NCBI RefSeq assembly: GCF_004348825.1
Contig: NZ_SMJU01000008.1
Span: 186,001 to 250,000 of the forward strand
Source: Arundinibacter roseus
GTDB lineage: Bacteria; Bacteroidota; Bacteroidia; Cytophagales; Spirosomataceae
Reading direction: 5' to 3'
DNA length: 64,000 nt
Shown: positions 9,331 to 17,729 of the stretch, piece by piece
Layout of the letters: each line of letters opens with the position of its first letter
Position numbering within the stretch: the first letter of the stretch is position 1
Made by a program: the position numbers and the translations under genes
Notes under the pieces: generated by a model
Seen by the model: only the letters and a program-made list of their open reading frames with translations
Databases searched by the model: none
Told to the model about the DNA's origin: nothing

Positions 9331-9636
9331 GTGACTAAGGCAGACGTAATCGCACAGATTTCTGAGAAAACAGGTGTTGAAAAAGCTGATGTACAGCAAA
9401 CTCTCGAAACTTTCTTCACCGTGGTTAAAGATTCACTCGCTGATGGCGAAAATCTTTATGTGAGAGGATTTGGCAGCTTCATTAACAAGAAGCGTGCCCG
9501 GAAAGTGGCCCGGAATATTTCACAGGGTACCTCAATGATCATTGATGAGCACTTTGTTCCCAGCTTCAAGCCTGCAAAGGTTTTTGTAGAGCAGGTAAAA
9601 AGCAGCGATTCTCTAAAATCTGTTGTTGAGAAATAA
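9331..9636 (+). CDS. HU-family DNA-binding protein
   Basis: A 101-residue nucleoid-associated protein of the HU/IHF family. The helical dimerisation part (TKADVIAQISEKTGVEKADVQQTLETF) is followed by the beta-arm region YVRGFGSFINKKRARKVARNI, where the DNA-intercalating proline is normally near the arm tip. It is about ten residues longer than classic HU, with an extra C-terminal VKSSDSLKSVVEK. The start is GTG at 9331. HU bends DNA and compacts the chromosome. A TPR gene follows after 36 bp on the same strand. Confidence 0.93.
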   Translation: MTKADVIAQISEKTGVEKADVQQTLETFFTVVKDSLADGENLYVRGFGSFINKKRARKVARNISQGTSMIIDEHFVPSFKPAKVFVEQVKSSDSLKSVVEK

Positions 9637-9672
9637 TCTTTCAGATTAGTACAAACAATTAATCGGCGTAGC

Positions 9673-10524
9673 ATGAAGAAGACTATAATTCTGGTATGTG
9701 TTTTGGCCATTGCATTGGTGGGTACACTGTACAGTTTACCCAAAATCGTGGTCAATTCAAAATCCCAGGATGTAGAAGGCGGACAGCAAACCGAACAGGC
9801 GTCAGGTGGTGAATCGACGGGTGCGTCCGGTTCAAATTCTGAATCAGAACACTTCAATCAGTCCCTGACGCCTGAACAAAAACAGGTTATTGATCCTCTG
9901 CGTGCTTCTTTTGTACAGGCTACTGCCGATGCCAAAATGCAGGCGGCCATTAAACTTTCGGAGACCTTTGGGCAATTCCAGAAATTTGATAGTGCAGCCT
10001 ATTACGCCGAGCAGGCCGCAATTCTTGATCCATCCCTTGAAAATCAGATTCGTACAGCAGATCGCTATTACGAAGCGTACGGTTTTGCGGTAGATGAAGA
10101 AAAAGCCAAAACATTGGGTGAAAAAACCCGCACGTATTACAAGAAAGCACTCGATCAGAATCCTGAGCTACTCTCTGCCAAAGCGAACATGGCGATGACC
10201 TATGTCAACACCGCTTCACCGATGCAGGGAATTATGCTTTTGCGAGAAGTGCTTGACGCAGACCCAACGAATGAGTTGGCTTTGTTCAATTTAGGAATTC
10301 TTTCGATGCGCTCCAATCAGTACACCAAAGCGGTGGAGCGTTTCCGTCAAATTCTTCTCAATCATCCTTCCAATACAAAAGCTCAGTTTTACCTAGGCGT
10401 ATGTCTCGTAGAGTTGGGCCGTGACGAAGAGGCCTCTGAGGTACTCGCTGATGTAAAAAAGAAGGAAAAAGATCCGGTGATTCAGCAAGCAATTGGCGAG
10501 CTGGAACAGCGGCTAAAAAAATAA
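9673..10524 (+). CDS. Membrane-anchored TPR-repeat protein
   Basis: A 283-residue protein. An N-terminal hydrophobic helix (TIILVCVLAIALVGTLY) acts as an uncleaved anchor or signal, followed by a low-complexity Gly/Gln/Ser/Glu linker to about residue 70. The rest consists of TPR-type helical repeats; the clearest are DPTNELALFNLGILSMRSNQ and HPSNTKAQFYLGVCLVELGR. TPR units mediate protein contacts, so it is probably a scaffold at the periplasmic face of the inner membrane. No partner can be named. It lies 36 bp after the HU gene and 36 bp before the small basic ribosomal protein, a neighbourhood I associate with Cytophagales. Confidence 0.75.
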   Translation: MKKTIILVCVLAIALVGTLYSLPKIVVNSKSQDVEGGQQTEQASGGESTGASGSNSESEHFNQSLTPEQKQVIDPLRASFVQATADAKMQAAIKLSETFGQFQKFDSAAYYAEQAAILDPSLENQIRTADRYYEAYGFAVDEEKAKTLGEKTRTYYKKALDQNPELLSAKANMAMTYVNTASPMQGIMLLREVLDADPTNELALFNLGILSMRSNQYTKAVERFRQILLNHPSNTKAQFYLGVCLVELGRDEEASEVLADVKKKEKDPVIQQAIGELEQRLKK

Positions 10525-10560
10525 AATAGTTATTTTTCACCTTATTAACCGTCAAAAGCT

Positions 10561-10650
10561 ATGCCTTGCGGAAAGAAAAGAAAACGTCACAAGATTGCGA
10601 CCCACAAAAGAAAGAAGCGTTTAAGAAAAAACAGACATAAGAAAAAGTAA
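10561..10650 (+). CDS. 29-residue basic ribosomal protein (AURKAIP1/COX24, mS38/bS22-like)
   Basis: ATG at 10561 opens a 29-codon frame ending at TAA 10650: MPCGKKRKRHK, then IATHKRKKRLRKNRHKKK. Eighteen of 29 residues are Lys or Arg. The composition and the KKRKRHKxxTHKRKKRLRKNRHK core match the very short AURKAIP1/COX24-domain proteins that Bacteroidota carry upstream of the RNase G gene; the family is related to mitochondrial mS38 and actinobacterial bS22, small-subunit ribosomal proteins. It is flanked by the TPR gene and rng on the same strand and followed immediately by a terminator. Gene finders with a length cut-off usually miss it. Confidence 0.85.
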   Translation: MPCGKKRKRHKIATHKRKKRLRKNRHKKK

Positions 10651-10657
10651 AAGTATT

Positions 10658-10695
10658 GATTAAACCGGGGAAGAAACTTCTTTTCCGGTTTAATC
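10658..10695 (+). terminator. Terminator after the small ribosomal protein gene
   Basis: GATTAAACCGG (10658-10668) pairs perfectly with CCGGTTTAATC (10685-10695); inside, GAAG/CTTC adds pairs. It begins 8 bp after the stop. The following T-run is short, so RNA-level processing or partial read-through to rng remains possible. Confidence 0.75.
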
Positions 10696-10816
10696 TGCTT
10701 TATTACCTTTTCATCTTCTTCTCAATTATTTCTGACGTACACCTGTACCAAATTCTAAACAGGAAACCTGCGTCTACATTATTTCAATTAGTCAAGACCA
10801 ATTAATTGGTTATACA

Positions 10817-12376
10817 TTGAGTAACGAATTAGTAATAAATTCTACTCAAAAGGGGGAACGTATAGCCCTTTTGCAGGATAAGCGCCTTCTTGAATATCAC
10901 GTAGAGGAGCCCGATCACAGTTTTACGGTTGGAGATATTTATCTCGGAACCGTCCGCAAACTGGTGACAGGGCTCAATGCGGCATTTGTTGACGTGGGCT
11001 ACGAAAAAGATGCCTTTCTGCACTATCTGGACCTGGGACCAAACATTAATTCGCTCAATAAATTTACGAAGGATGTAATTTCAAAACGAGCGAATTCTGG
11101 CAAGCTAAGTGCCTTTAAGATGGAACCCGAGATCGAAAAACTCGGGAAAATTGATAAAGTACTGGTAAAGAATCAGCCAATTCTGGTTCAGATTGTGAAA
11201 GAACCAATTTCGACCAAAGGCCCCCGTCTTTCGTGTGATATTTCGATAGCAGGCCGGTACATTGTGTTAGTTCCATTTTCAAATTCTGTTAATTTATCCA
11301 AAAAAATTACAGACAAACAGGAACGAACACGCTTGCAAAGACTGATGTCTTCTATAAAGCCGGCCAACTTTGGGGTGATTGTGCGAACAGTCGCTCAAAG
11401 CAGAGATGTTGAGGAACTCGACAAGGATCTGCAAAACTGCCTGGAAAAGTGGGAGAAAGGGATAAAACTCCTGCGAGATGCCAAACCTCGTGACCGAGTC
11501 ATTGGCGAAATGAACCGTGCGTCTTCCATCATCCGTGACATGCTCAACGAGTCGTTTGACAGCATTACGGTTGACTCCAAAGACGTATTTGAAGATATTA
11601 AATCCTACATCCGGACAATTGCCCCGGATAAGGAAAACATTCTCAAACTGCACAATGGCAAGAATAAAGTCTTTGAACAGTTTGGGCTTGAAAAACAAAT
11701 TAAATCGCTGTTTGGCCGTTCGGTGAGTCTTCCCGGCGGCGGCTACCTCATCATTGAGCATACAGAAGCCCTTCACGTCATTGACGTAAATAGTGGGAAC
11801 AAATCCAATAGTGAAGAAGATCAGGAAGCTACTGCCCTGAGTGTGAACAGCGAAGCGGCTAAGGAAATTGCCCGTCAGCTGCGCCTGCGCGACATGGGTG
11901 GAATCATTGTGATTGATTTTATTGATCTTAAAAAGGCTGATAATAAACGGAAGATTCACGATGTGATGCGGGAAGAAATGAAGTCGGACCGCTCGAAGTA
12001 TACCGTGCTTCCGCTTTCAAAATTTGGCCTGATGCAGATTACCCGGCAGCGGGTAAGGCCCGAAATGAATATCGTGACGCGCGAAACCTGCCCAACCTGC
12101 GGGGGAACCGGCACGATTCAGGCAAGTATCCTGATTACGGACATTATTCTGAACAATCTGGATTATATTCTGACGAAACAAAACGAAAGCCGAATCAGTA
12201 TTTCCCTGCATCCTTTTCTGCACGCCTATTTCACAAAGGGCCTAATCTCGCAGCAGATGAAATGGTTTTTTACGTATAAGACCTGGGTTTCGCTTATCAA
12301 AGACTCGTCGCTTGGCGTTGTTGATTTTACCTTTCACAACAAGTTCGGGGAGGTCATTGAGCTGAATGCACAGTAA
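10817..12376 (+). CDS. rng: Ribonuclease E/G family endoribonuclease
   Basis: Cleaves single-stranded RNA during rRNA 5'-end maturation and mRNA decay. The 519-residue protein contains an N-terminal S1 domain (about residues 37-130, GDIYLGTVRKLVTGLNAAFVDVG), the 5'-sensor and RNase H-like regions, and the DNase I-like catalytic part with the metal-binding aspartates in ALHVIDVNSG and GIIVIDFIDL. The zinc-link motif CPTCGG and the small C-terminal domain are present. Length fits RNase G, without the long disordered tail of RNase E. The start is TTG at 10817; no nearer ATG precedes the conserved N-terminus. A hairpin terminator follows the stop. Confidence 0.95.
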   Translation: MSNELVINSTQKGERIALLQDKRLLEYHVEEPDHSFTVGDIYLGTVRKLVTGLNAAFVDVGYEKDAFLHYLDLGPNINSLNKFTKDVISKRANSGKLSAFKMEPEIEKLGKIDKVLVKNQPILVQIVKEPISTKGPRLSCDISIAGRYIVLVPFSNSVNLSKKITDKQERTRLQRLMSSIKPANFGVIVRTVAQSRDVEELDKDLQNCLEKWEKGIKLLRDAKPRDRVIGEMNRASSIIRDMLNESFDSITVDSKDVFEDIKSYIRTIAPDKENILKLHNGKNKVFEQFGLEKQIKSLFGRSVSLPGGGYLIIEHTEALHVIDVNSGNKSNSEEDQEATALSVNSEAAKEIARQLRLRDMGGIIVIDFIDLKKADNKRKIHDVMREEMKSDRSKYTVLPLSKFGLMQITRQRVRPEMNIVTRETCPTCGGTGTIQASILITDIILNNLDYILTKQNESRISISLHPFLHAYFTKGLISQQMKWFFTYKTWVSLIKDSSLGVVDFTFHNKFGEVIELNAQ

Positions 12377-12387
12377 AGATTTTTCAG

Positions 12388-12416
12388 TCGGGTGAGGTAG
12401 TTTTTACTTCACCCGA
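12388..12416 (+). terminator. rng terminator overlapping the end of hmgL
   Basis: TCGGGTGA (12388-12395) pairs with TCACCCGA (12409-12416), with further pairing inside, followed by a T-rich run. The right arm contains the last codons and stop of the convergent HMG-CoA lyase gene, so the hairpin serves as coding sequence on the other strand. Confidence 0.8.
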
Positions 12417-13254
12417 TTATTTTTTTGAACAGAATTGTAGCTTCGTTCAATTTTTCCAGATTTAACGTCTGCTGCTGCTGTTTCTCCTGACCAAATTCAA
12501 TTAAGCGCTCCGTAGGCATATTTCCTACGAGCGAATCCTGCGCCATCGGGCAGCCCCCAAAACCCAGCAAAGCGCCATCAAAGCGCCGACAGCCCGCTTC
12601 ATAGGCAGCCTCTACTTTAAAACGCCATTCCTGGGGTAGTGTATGAAAATGCCCCCCAAATTCGAGCGTAGGACGGGTAGAAATCAATTCCTGAAAAATA
12701 GCGTAAACATCTTCCGGCTTTGCCACTCCGACCGTATCGGACAGCGAGAAAATCCTTACGCCCATACCTGCCAGCTCATCTACCCATTGCCGGGCAAGTG
12801 CCGGACTCCACGGGTCACTGTAAGGATTACCAAAACCCATTGAAAGATACGCCACCAACTCTTTCCCGTATGCTTGACAAAGTGACTGAATCTCACGCAC
12901 CCGCTCCACTGACTGGGCAATTGTCGAATTGGTATTGCGTAGCTGAAAGGTCTCAGATATCGAAAAGGGAAAGCCTATGTACTGAATTTGTTCAAAAGCG
13001 CAGGCCTGCTGTGCTCCACGGACATTGGCCACAATGGACAAAAGCCGGGTTGACGTATCATGAAGATTTAGTCCTTCCAGAACTTCTGCCGTATCGCTTA
13101 CCTGAGGCATAGCCGCCGGTGACACAAAACTGCCGAAATCCAGGGTATCAAATCCTACTTCCAGCAACAGATTCAAATACTCAATTTTTTGATCTGTCGA
13201 AATAAATGGATGATGCCCCTGCCAGGCATCCCGCGGACATTCAATGAGTTTCAT
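12409..13254 (-). CDS. Hydroxymethylglutaryl-CoA lyase
   Basis: Cleaves 3-hydroxy-3-methylglutaryl-CoA to acetyl-CoA and acetoacetate, the last step of leucine breakdown. The 281-residue protein starts MKLIECPRDAWQG, carrying the catalytic arginine/aspartate pair of the HMGL-like TIM barrel, includes FGGHFHT with metal-binding histidines, and ends with the lyase signature LGFGGCPMAQDSLVGN with its cysteine. The frame can be extended to a TTG at 13308, but that runs through the terminator of the upstream gene, so ATG 13254 is the start. It lies downstream of the epimerase gene on the same strand, separated by that terminator; no clear promoter was found. Confidence 0.9.
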   Translation of the reverse strand: MKLIECPRDAWQGHHPFISTDQKIEYLNLLLEVGFDTLDFGSFVSPAAMPQVSDTAEVLEGLNLHDTSTRLLSIVANVRGAQQACAFEQIQYIGFPFSISETFQLRNTNSTIAQSVERVREIQSLCQAYGKELVAYLSMGFGNPYSDPWSPALARQWVDELAGMGVRIFSLSDTVGVAKPEDVYAIFQELISTRPTLEFGGHFHTLPQEWRFKVEAAYEAGCRRFDGALLGFGGCPMAQDSLVGNMPTERLIEFGQEKQQQQTLNLEKLNEATILFKKIIG

Positions 13255-13280
13255 AGGTGAATGTGCGTTAAGTAAAAACG

Positions 13281-13302
13281 AAAGGCGCCGGGAAGCGCCT
13301 TT
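13281..13302 (-). terminator. Terminator of the epimerase gene
   Basis: AAAGGCGC (13281-13288) and GCGCCTTT (13295-13302) form a perfect 8-bp stem with a six-base loop, 12 bp after the epimerase stop. Its presence shows that the upstream TTG start of hmgL is not used. Confidence 0.75.
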
Positions 13303-13314
13303 CTTCAATCAATT

Positions 13315-14376
13315 TTACATCAAAATTGGCTTCAAATCCTCTTCATTTTCGGCCAGCCACGCGGCAATTTCCTCTACTATTTGTCGGATCCCGATTTCGG
13401 GTTTCCAGCCGGTCAAGGCTGTCACTTTGGTGTTATCAGTTACGTAAAGCCGGATATCGGCTGTACGTGTTTCGGCAACGGCCTTAATGGGAATCGTTTT
13501 TCCGGTTACTTCCTGACAAATCTTTGTTAGCTCTTGCAACGAAGCGCTGCTTTCAAGGCCTCCACCGGCGTTCAGAATCTGACCGTTTACCTGATCCAGA
13601 TTGTGTAATTGCCAATCAATCAGTCGATACAAATCTGCTACGTGCAACATATCTCTAATCTGCTTACCAGTACCACCGTAGCCAAAATAACCCAACTGCT
13701 GGTCAAAATAATGCTTGGCAATCCATAGTACCATTACACCCTGATCGACCTTACCCATTTGCCAGGGACCGGTGATTACGCCACACCGATTAATAACCGT
13801 TTTGAGACCATAAAACTCATTATACTCCTGAATCAGAAGTTCAGAAGCCAGCTTGGTGGTGCCATAGAGCGAACGTGGGCCATCCAGCGGAAAATCTTCG
13901 GCAATGCCTTTGGAGGAGGCTCCCGGTACCGGCTGTTCATCAGCAAGTGCGAAACGGGTTTCTTCTTCCACGAAATTCAGTCCTTCCAGCGTTTTGATCG
14001 GGTAAACCCGGCTTGTGGAAAGAAAAAGGAAAGCTGCTTTGTGTTTCAGCGCATAGTTCAGGCAGTTGACAGTCCCAAACAAATTGGTATTAATCAAATA
14101 ATCAGGCGTACCATCCAGGCCAGCCAATACCGACGGCTCGGCGGAGGCCTCAATGACCGCATCTACGCCCGGAAGCGCGTCAAAATCTTCCTTGCTACGA
14201 ATATCTCCGTGAATAAATTCTACGCCCTGCTTTTTTAATCGGGATAGATTTAGCTCAGACCCTCGTCGTTTCAGATTGTCCATCGCAAAGATCTCATAAT
14301 CGGGATAATTCATTTTCAGAGCAATAGCTAACGAAGACCCAACAAAACCCGCACCGCCTGTAATTAGTAGTTTCAT
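13315..14376 (-). CDS. NAD-dependent epimerase/dehydratase (extended SDR, paratose-epimerase-like)
   Basis: A 353-residue extended short-chain dehydrogenase acting on a sugar nucleotide. GGAGFVGSSLAIALK is the NAD-binding loop; YGTTKLASE contains the Tyr-x-x-x-Lys catalytic pair; INRCGVITGPWQMGKVDQGVM and QIRDMLHVADLYRLI resemble CDP-paratose 2-epimerase and UDP-glucose epimerase relatives. The exact substrate cannot be read from sequence. ATG 14376 is the start; the frame also opens at 14418, which would include the promoter-like TACCTTTG. A hairpin terminator follows the stop. No other sugar-nucleotide gene is adjacent. Confidence 0.82.
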   Translation of the reverse strand: MKLLITGGAGFVGSSLAIALKMNYPDYEIFAMDNLKRRGSELNLSRLKKQGVEFIHGDIRSKEDFDALPGVDAVIEASAEPSVLAGLDGTPDYLINTNLFGTVNCLNYALKHKAAFLFLSTSRVYPIKTLEGLNFVEEETRFALADEQPVPGASSKGIAEDFPLDGPRSLYGTTKLASELLIQEYNEFYGLKTVINRCGVITGPWQMGKVDQGVMVLWIAKHYFDQQLGYFGYGGTGKQIRDMLHVADLYRLIDWQLHNLDQVNGQILNAGGGLESSASLQELTKICQEVTGKTIPIKAVAETRTADIRLYVTDNTKVTALTGWKPEIGIRQIVEEIAAWLAENEEDLKPILM

Positions 14377-14403
14377 GAATGTGTACCTGTTTTTTTCAAA
14401 AGT

Positions 14404-14434
14404 CAAAGGTAAGGTCATTCAACTAATCCACAGA
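14404..14434 (-). promoter_or_regulatory. Candidate promoter of the epimerase gene
   Basis: On the minus strand TACCTTTG (14411-14404) is a perfect TAnnTTTG element, with TCTG (one mismatch to TTTG) 19 bp upstream. The ATG lies 27 bp downstream of the -7 element. Confidence 0.45.
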
Positions 14435-14569
14435 AATTCTATGCTGATTTTTATCAGGATGTCATTTTTGTTAAACTATTTTGATCGGTATTGACTTCTA
14501 TTTAGATAAGAAATTGGCATAAGCTGCCTTTTGTGAACAATTATTTTTAAGTTACTTCAACAAACATTT

Positions 14570-15523
14570 ATGAAAACACTACCACTTGCCCCAGGCGCCA
14601 ATCTGCCTATTTTGGGGCTTGGCACCTGGAAATCGGCCGAAGGCGAAGTTTACAAAGCCGTCACTGAGGCCATCTCTATCGGATACAGGCACATTGATTG
14701 CGCAGCTATATATGGCAATGAAAGAGAAATCGGGCAGGCCCTTCATGACGTACTATCGTCGGGAGTAGTAACTCGTGAAGAATTGTGGATTACTTCCAAG
14801 CTCTGGAATAATTCGCACCGACCTGAGCAGGTGCAGCCCGCATTGGCAAAAACCCTGAGCGATTTGCAGCTCGACTACCTGGATCTTTACCTGATTCACT
14901 GGCCGGTGGCACTCAAAGAAGGCGTTGGTTTTCCGGCAGATGGCTCTGACTTCCTGAATTTGAGCGAAGTACCACTTTCTCAAACCTGGCAAGGCATGGA
15001 AGATTGTGTAGATGCAGGATTGACACGAACTATTGGGGTTTCAAATTTTAGCATAAAAAAAATTGAGCAACTCCTGGAAACAGCGCGGATTAATCCGGCC
15101 ATGCTTCAGGTAGAATTACACCCTTTTTTACAACAAAATACGCTGGTAAAGTTTTGTCAGGATCGAAATATCCAATTGACAGCCTATTCACCCCTTGGTT
15201 CCGGCGACCGGCCCGAACGACTCAAAAAAGCCGATGACCCTGCTCTGCGTGACCATTCAACGATTCTGGAAATTGCCGAAAAATATAGCTGTACATGGGC
15301 GCAGGTTTTGCTGGCGTGGGCCATTAACCGCAACGTGGCGGTCATTCCAAAATCAGTAAATCCGGATCGTTTGCAACAAAATCTGGAAGCAGCAGAAATC
15401 GATTTGGATGCCGACGATATGGCGCGAATCAGCGAAATGGACCTGCACTTTCGCTACATCAATGGCAGTACATGGGCCCATCCGGACACCGACTATACGC
15501 TCGCAAATTTGTGGGATGAATAG
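14570..15523 (+). CDS. Aldo/keto reductase
   Basis: A 317-residue NAD(P)H-dependent oxidoreductase with an alpha/beta barrel that reduces aldehydes or ketones. The catalytic tetrad is visible: Asp and Tyr in RHIDCAAIYGNEREIG, Lys in ITSKLWNN and His in YLIHWPVAL. GVSNFSIKKIEQLL, LHPFLQQ and the NADP-binding VIPKSVNPDRLQQN close the barrel. Both ends fit the AKR family (about 315 residues). The physiological substrate is unknown. The stop lies 12 bp from that of the convergent kup gene, with no obvious hairpin between. Confidence 0.92.
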   Translation: MKTLPLAPGANLPILGLGTWKSAEGEVYKAVTEAISIGYRHIDCAAIYGNEREIGQALHDVLSSGVVTREELWITSKLWNNSHRPEQVQPALAKTLSDLQLDYLDLYLIHWPVALKEGVGFPADGSDFLNLSEVPLSQTWQGMEDCVDAGLTRTIGVSNFSIKKIEQLLETARINPAMLQVELHPFLQQNTLVKFCQDRNIQLTAYSPLGSGDRPERLKKADDPALRDHSTILEIAEKYSCTWAQVLLAWAINRNVAVIPKSVNPDRLQQNLEAAEIDLDADDMARISEMDLHFRYINGSTWAHPDTDYTLANLWDE

Positions 15524-15535
15524 TCTGTTGCGCTG

Positions 15536-17476
15536 TTAACTATATACCCTTTTTAGTTTGACGTTTTCGGCAGGACGAATCACCAGCGGTACTTTTTCGA
15601 TTTTAACCGAGCTGCTGTCAAGGCCAAACCACTTGTCTTCGGGAGTCGTAAAATCTTTAACGAAAAAATACGCTTTCATTACAATACGCTCAAAATAAGG
15701 GAGGTCGTTTTCAAACGAAAGGAAACGTTCGAGTACTACGAATCGAAAATCACCCGTCATATTTTGCCGGCTGAGTGATTCGTAGCGGCTCGTAATATCG
15801 ACCTCCTTATTTTTCACCATGTCTTCAATAACCCGCCGAAAAAACAGGTTGATACGCTGCTCCACCCTGAATCCCAGGCGAAACGTAACTTTGATGACAT
15901 CATCCGGCTCAATTACGTCCACCTTGTATTCCATCGTATAAGGATCATCGAGCGTATCTACATGGACAAACCAATATATATCAGCTCGTTTGGGGCGTTT
16001 TTGAAAGATAGAATAAATAACCTTGGTTTCTATTTCGCTCACGCGTGAGGCATTGCTCATAAAAATCAGGTGGGTAGCGTATTTTGGAATACTAATGTCG
16101 CGGCTCAGCTCGCGCAAGGCTGGCAGGTAGGTTTCCAGGCGTACATATTCTGTAAGTCGGAGTTTGATGTAAAATGCTTTAAGCCATACAAACATCAGGC
16201 TGCCCATAATACTTGCAATCAGCACCGTAACCCAGCCACCGTGCATAAATTTCAACATATTGGCGACCAAAAAACTACTTTCGATAATGAGGTAAAACCC
16301 GACGAAAGCGGCCACCCACCACATGTTCACCTTTTTTACATAAAGATAATAGCCAAACAAAATGGTATTCATCATCATGGTCATGGTAATGGCGAGGCCA
16401 TAGGCGGCTTCCATGTTTGTAGACTCCTTGAAATACAAAACAACAGCTACGCATCCTGCAAACAAAAGAAAATTGATGCTTGGTACATACAGCTGTCCTT
16501 TTTGATTGGATGGATATACCAACCGTACCTTAGGCCAGAAATTTAGGCGAATGGCTTCGCTGATGAGCGTAAAAGCCCCGCTTAGCATAGCCTGACTCGC
16601 TATCACCGTTGCGATGGTAGCAATGGCAATTCCGAAAGGCAAAAACCAGAGCGGCATAATTTCGTAGAACGGATTACGCTCTCCGAGCATCTGACCATTA
16701 AATTGTAGTACATACACGCCCTGCCCGAAGTAATTGAGCAGCAGGCAGATCTTAACAAAAATCCAGCTAAACCGAATATTCGCCCGGCCACAATGCCCCA
16801 GGTCTGAGTAGAGTGCTTCTGCGCCCGTTGTACATAGAAAAACTGCCCCCAATAGCCAAAAACCACCCGGATGTACCACCAAAAACTGGTACGCATAGTA
16901 AGGATTCATGGCCCGCAAAACCGTTGGATCCTTCATTAGCGACAGCAACCCTACTGAACCCAGCATACAGAACCACACCAACATGACCGGCCCAAAAGCG
17001 GCTCCTACCCGGTTGGTTCCGAATACCTGCACCATGAACAAAATGGCCAGAATGACCAGTACAATCGGGATGGTTTCGATGGAAGGATAGATGGTTCGGA
17101 TACCTTCCACAGCGGAAGAAACCGAGATTGGCGGAGTGATGATGCTATCGGAGAGCAGGGTACTACCTCCGATAATTGCGGGCACGGTCAGCCATTTGGC
17201 ATGACGCCGCACAAGAGCAAACAGGGCGAAAATTCCTCCTTCCCCTTTGTTGTCAGCCCGTAAAATCAGGATTACATATTTTACCGTTGTTTGGAGTGTC
17301 AGCGTCCAGAATACGCAGGACAAAGCCCCCAAAATGAGTTCATTAGAGATAGTTTCAGAGCTGGCAATGGCACGAAGTACATAGAGCGGAGATGTACCAA
17401 TATCACCAAAAATAATCCCCAAAGCGACCAATAGCCCGGCAGCGGAGACTTTATCTACATGTTTATGATTATCCAT
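15536..17476 (-). CDS. kup: Kup-family potassium uptake protein
   Basis: A 646-residue low-affinity K+/H+ symporter of the KUP/HAK/KT family. About twelve transmembrane helices cover residues 10-450, beginning with the family signature LGIIFGDIGTSPLYVLRA. GGIFALFALVRR and GAEALYSDLGHCGR are further conserved KUP segments. The C-terminal hydrophilic domain (about 450-646) lies in the cytoplasm. The protein is full length. The gene is monocistronic and faces the DtxR-type regulator divergently across a 253-bp intergenic region, which holds promoter-like elements for both directions and no recognisable gene. Confidence 0.95.
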   Translation of the reverse strand: MDNHKHVDKVSAAGLLVALGIIFGDIGTSPLYVLRAIASSETISNELILGALSCVFWTLTLQTTVKYVILILRADNKGEGGIFALFALVRRHAKWLTVPAIIGGSTLLSDSIITPPISVSSAVEGIRTIYPSIETIPIVLVILAILFMVQVFGTNRVGAAFGPVMLVWFCMLGSVGLLSLMKDPTVLRAMNPYYAYQFLVVHPGGFWLLGAVFLCTTGAEALYSDLGHCGRANIRFSWIFVKICLLLNYFGQGVYVLQFNGQMLGERNPFYEIMPLWFLPFGIAIATIATVIASQAMLSGAFTLISEAIRLNFWPKVRLVYPSNQKGQLYVPSINFLLFAGCVAVVLYFKESTNMEAAYGLAITMTMMMNTILFGYYLYVKKVNMWWVAAFVGFYLIIESSFLVANMLKFMHGGWVTVLIASIMGSLMFVWLKAFYIKLRLTEYVRLETYLPALRELSRDISIPKYATHLIFMSNASRVSEIETKVIYSIFQKRPKRADIYWFVHVDTLDDPYTMEYKVDVIEPDDVIKVTFRLGFRVEQRINLFFRRVIEDMVKNKEVDITSRYESLSRQNMTGDFRFVVLERFLSFENDLPYFERIVMKAYFFVKDFTTPEDKWFGLDSSSVKIEKVPLVIRPAENVKLKRVYS

Positions 17477-17543
17477 TGATTTTAACTGGCAACATGTAAG
17501 GTTGTTAGATTAGTATAGGGTAAGTTAATTAGCAAAAAGTCGC

Positions 17544-17551
17544 CAAAATTA
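17544..17551 (-). promoter_or_regulatory. Candidate kup -7 element (TAATTTTG)
   Basis: TAATTTTG on the minus strand fits the Bacteroidota -7 consensus and lies 67 bp before the kup ATG. No good TTTG is present at -33. Confidence 0.3.
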
Positions 17552-17674
17552 GAAAATATACCCTTATGTCGAAGCCAATCTACTGATTATATTTCGATTA
17601 ATAAAAGATAGCGGTTGAAACCGGAACGATGTCGGACCGAATGCAGAGCTGATGGGTTGGGATGACGCTAAACT

Positions 17675-17706
17675 TTTTAAAATACAATAAGTAAAGCGTA
17701 TTTTTG
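17675..17706 (+). promoter_or_regulatory. Candidate promoter of the DtxR-family gene
   Basis: TATTTTTG (17699-17706) matches TAnnTTTG, and TTTT (17675-17678) lies 20 bp upstream. Transcription would start near 17713, leaving either ATG 17730 or ATG 17754 usable. Confidence 0.45.
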
Positions 17707-17729
17707 CGTTATAAAGTCCCACGTACGTA

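Noticed and set aside
13255-13308. Longer N-terminus of the HMG-CoA lyase from a TTG
   Set aside because: It crosses the epimerase terminator hairpin; MKLIECPRD is the conserved start.
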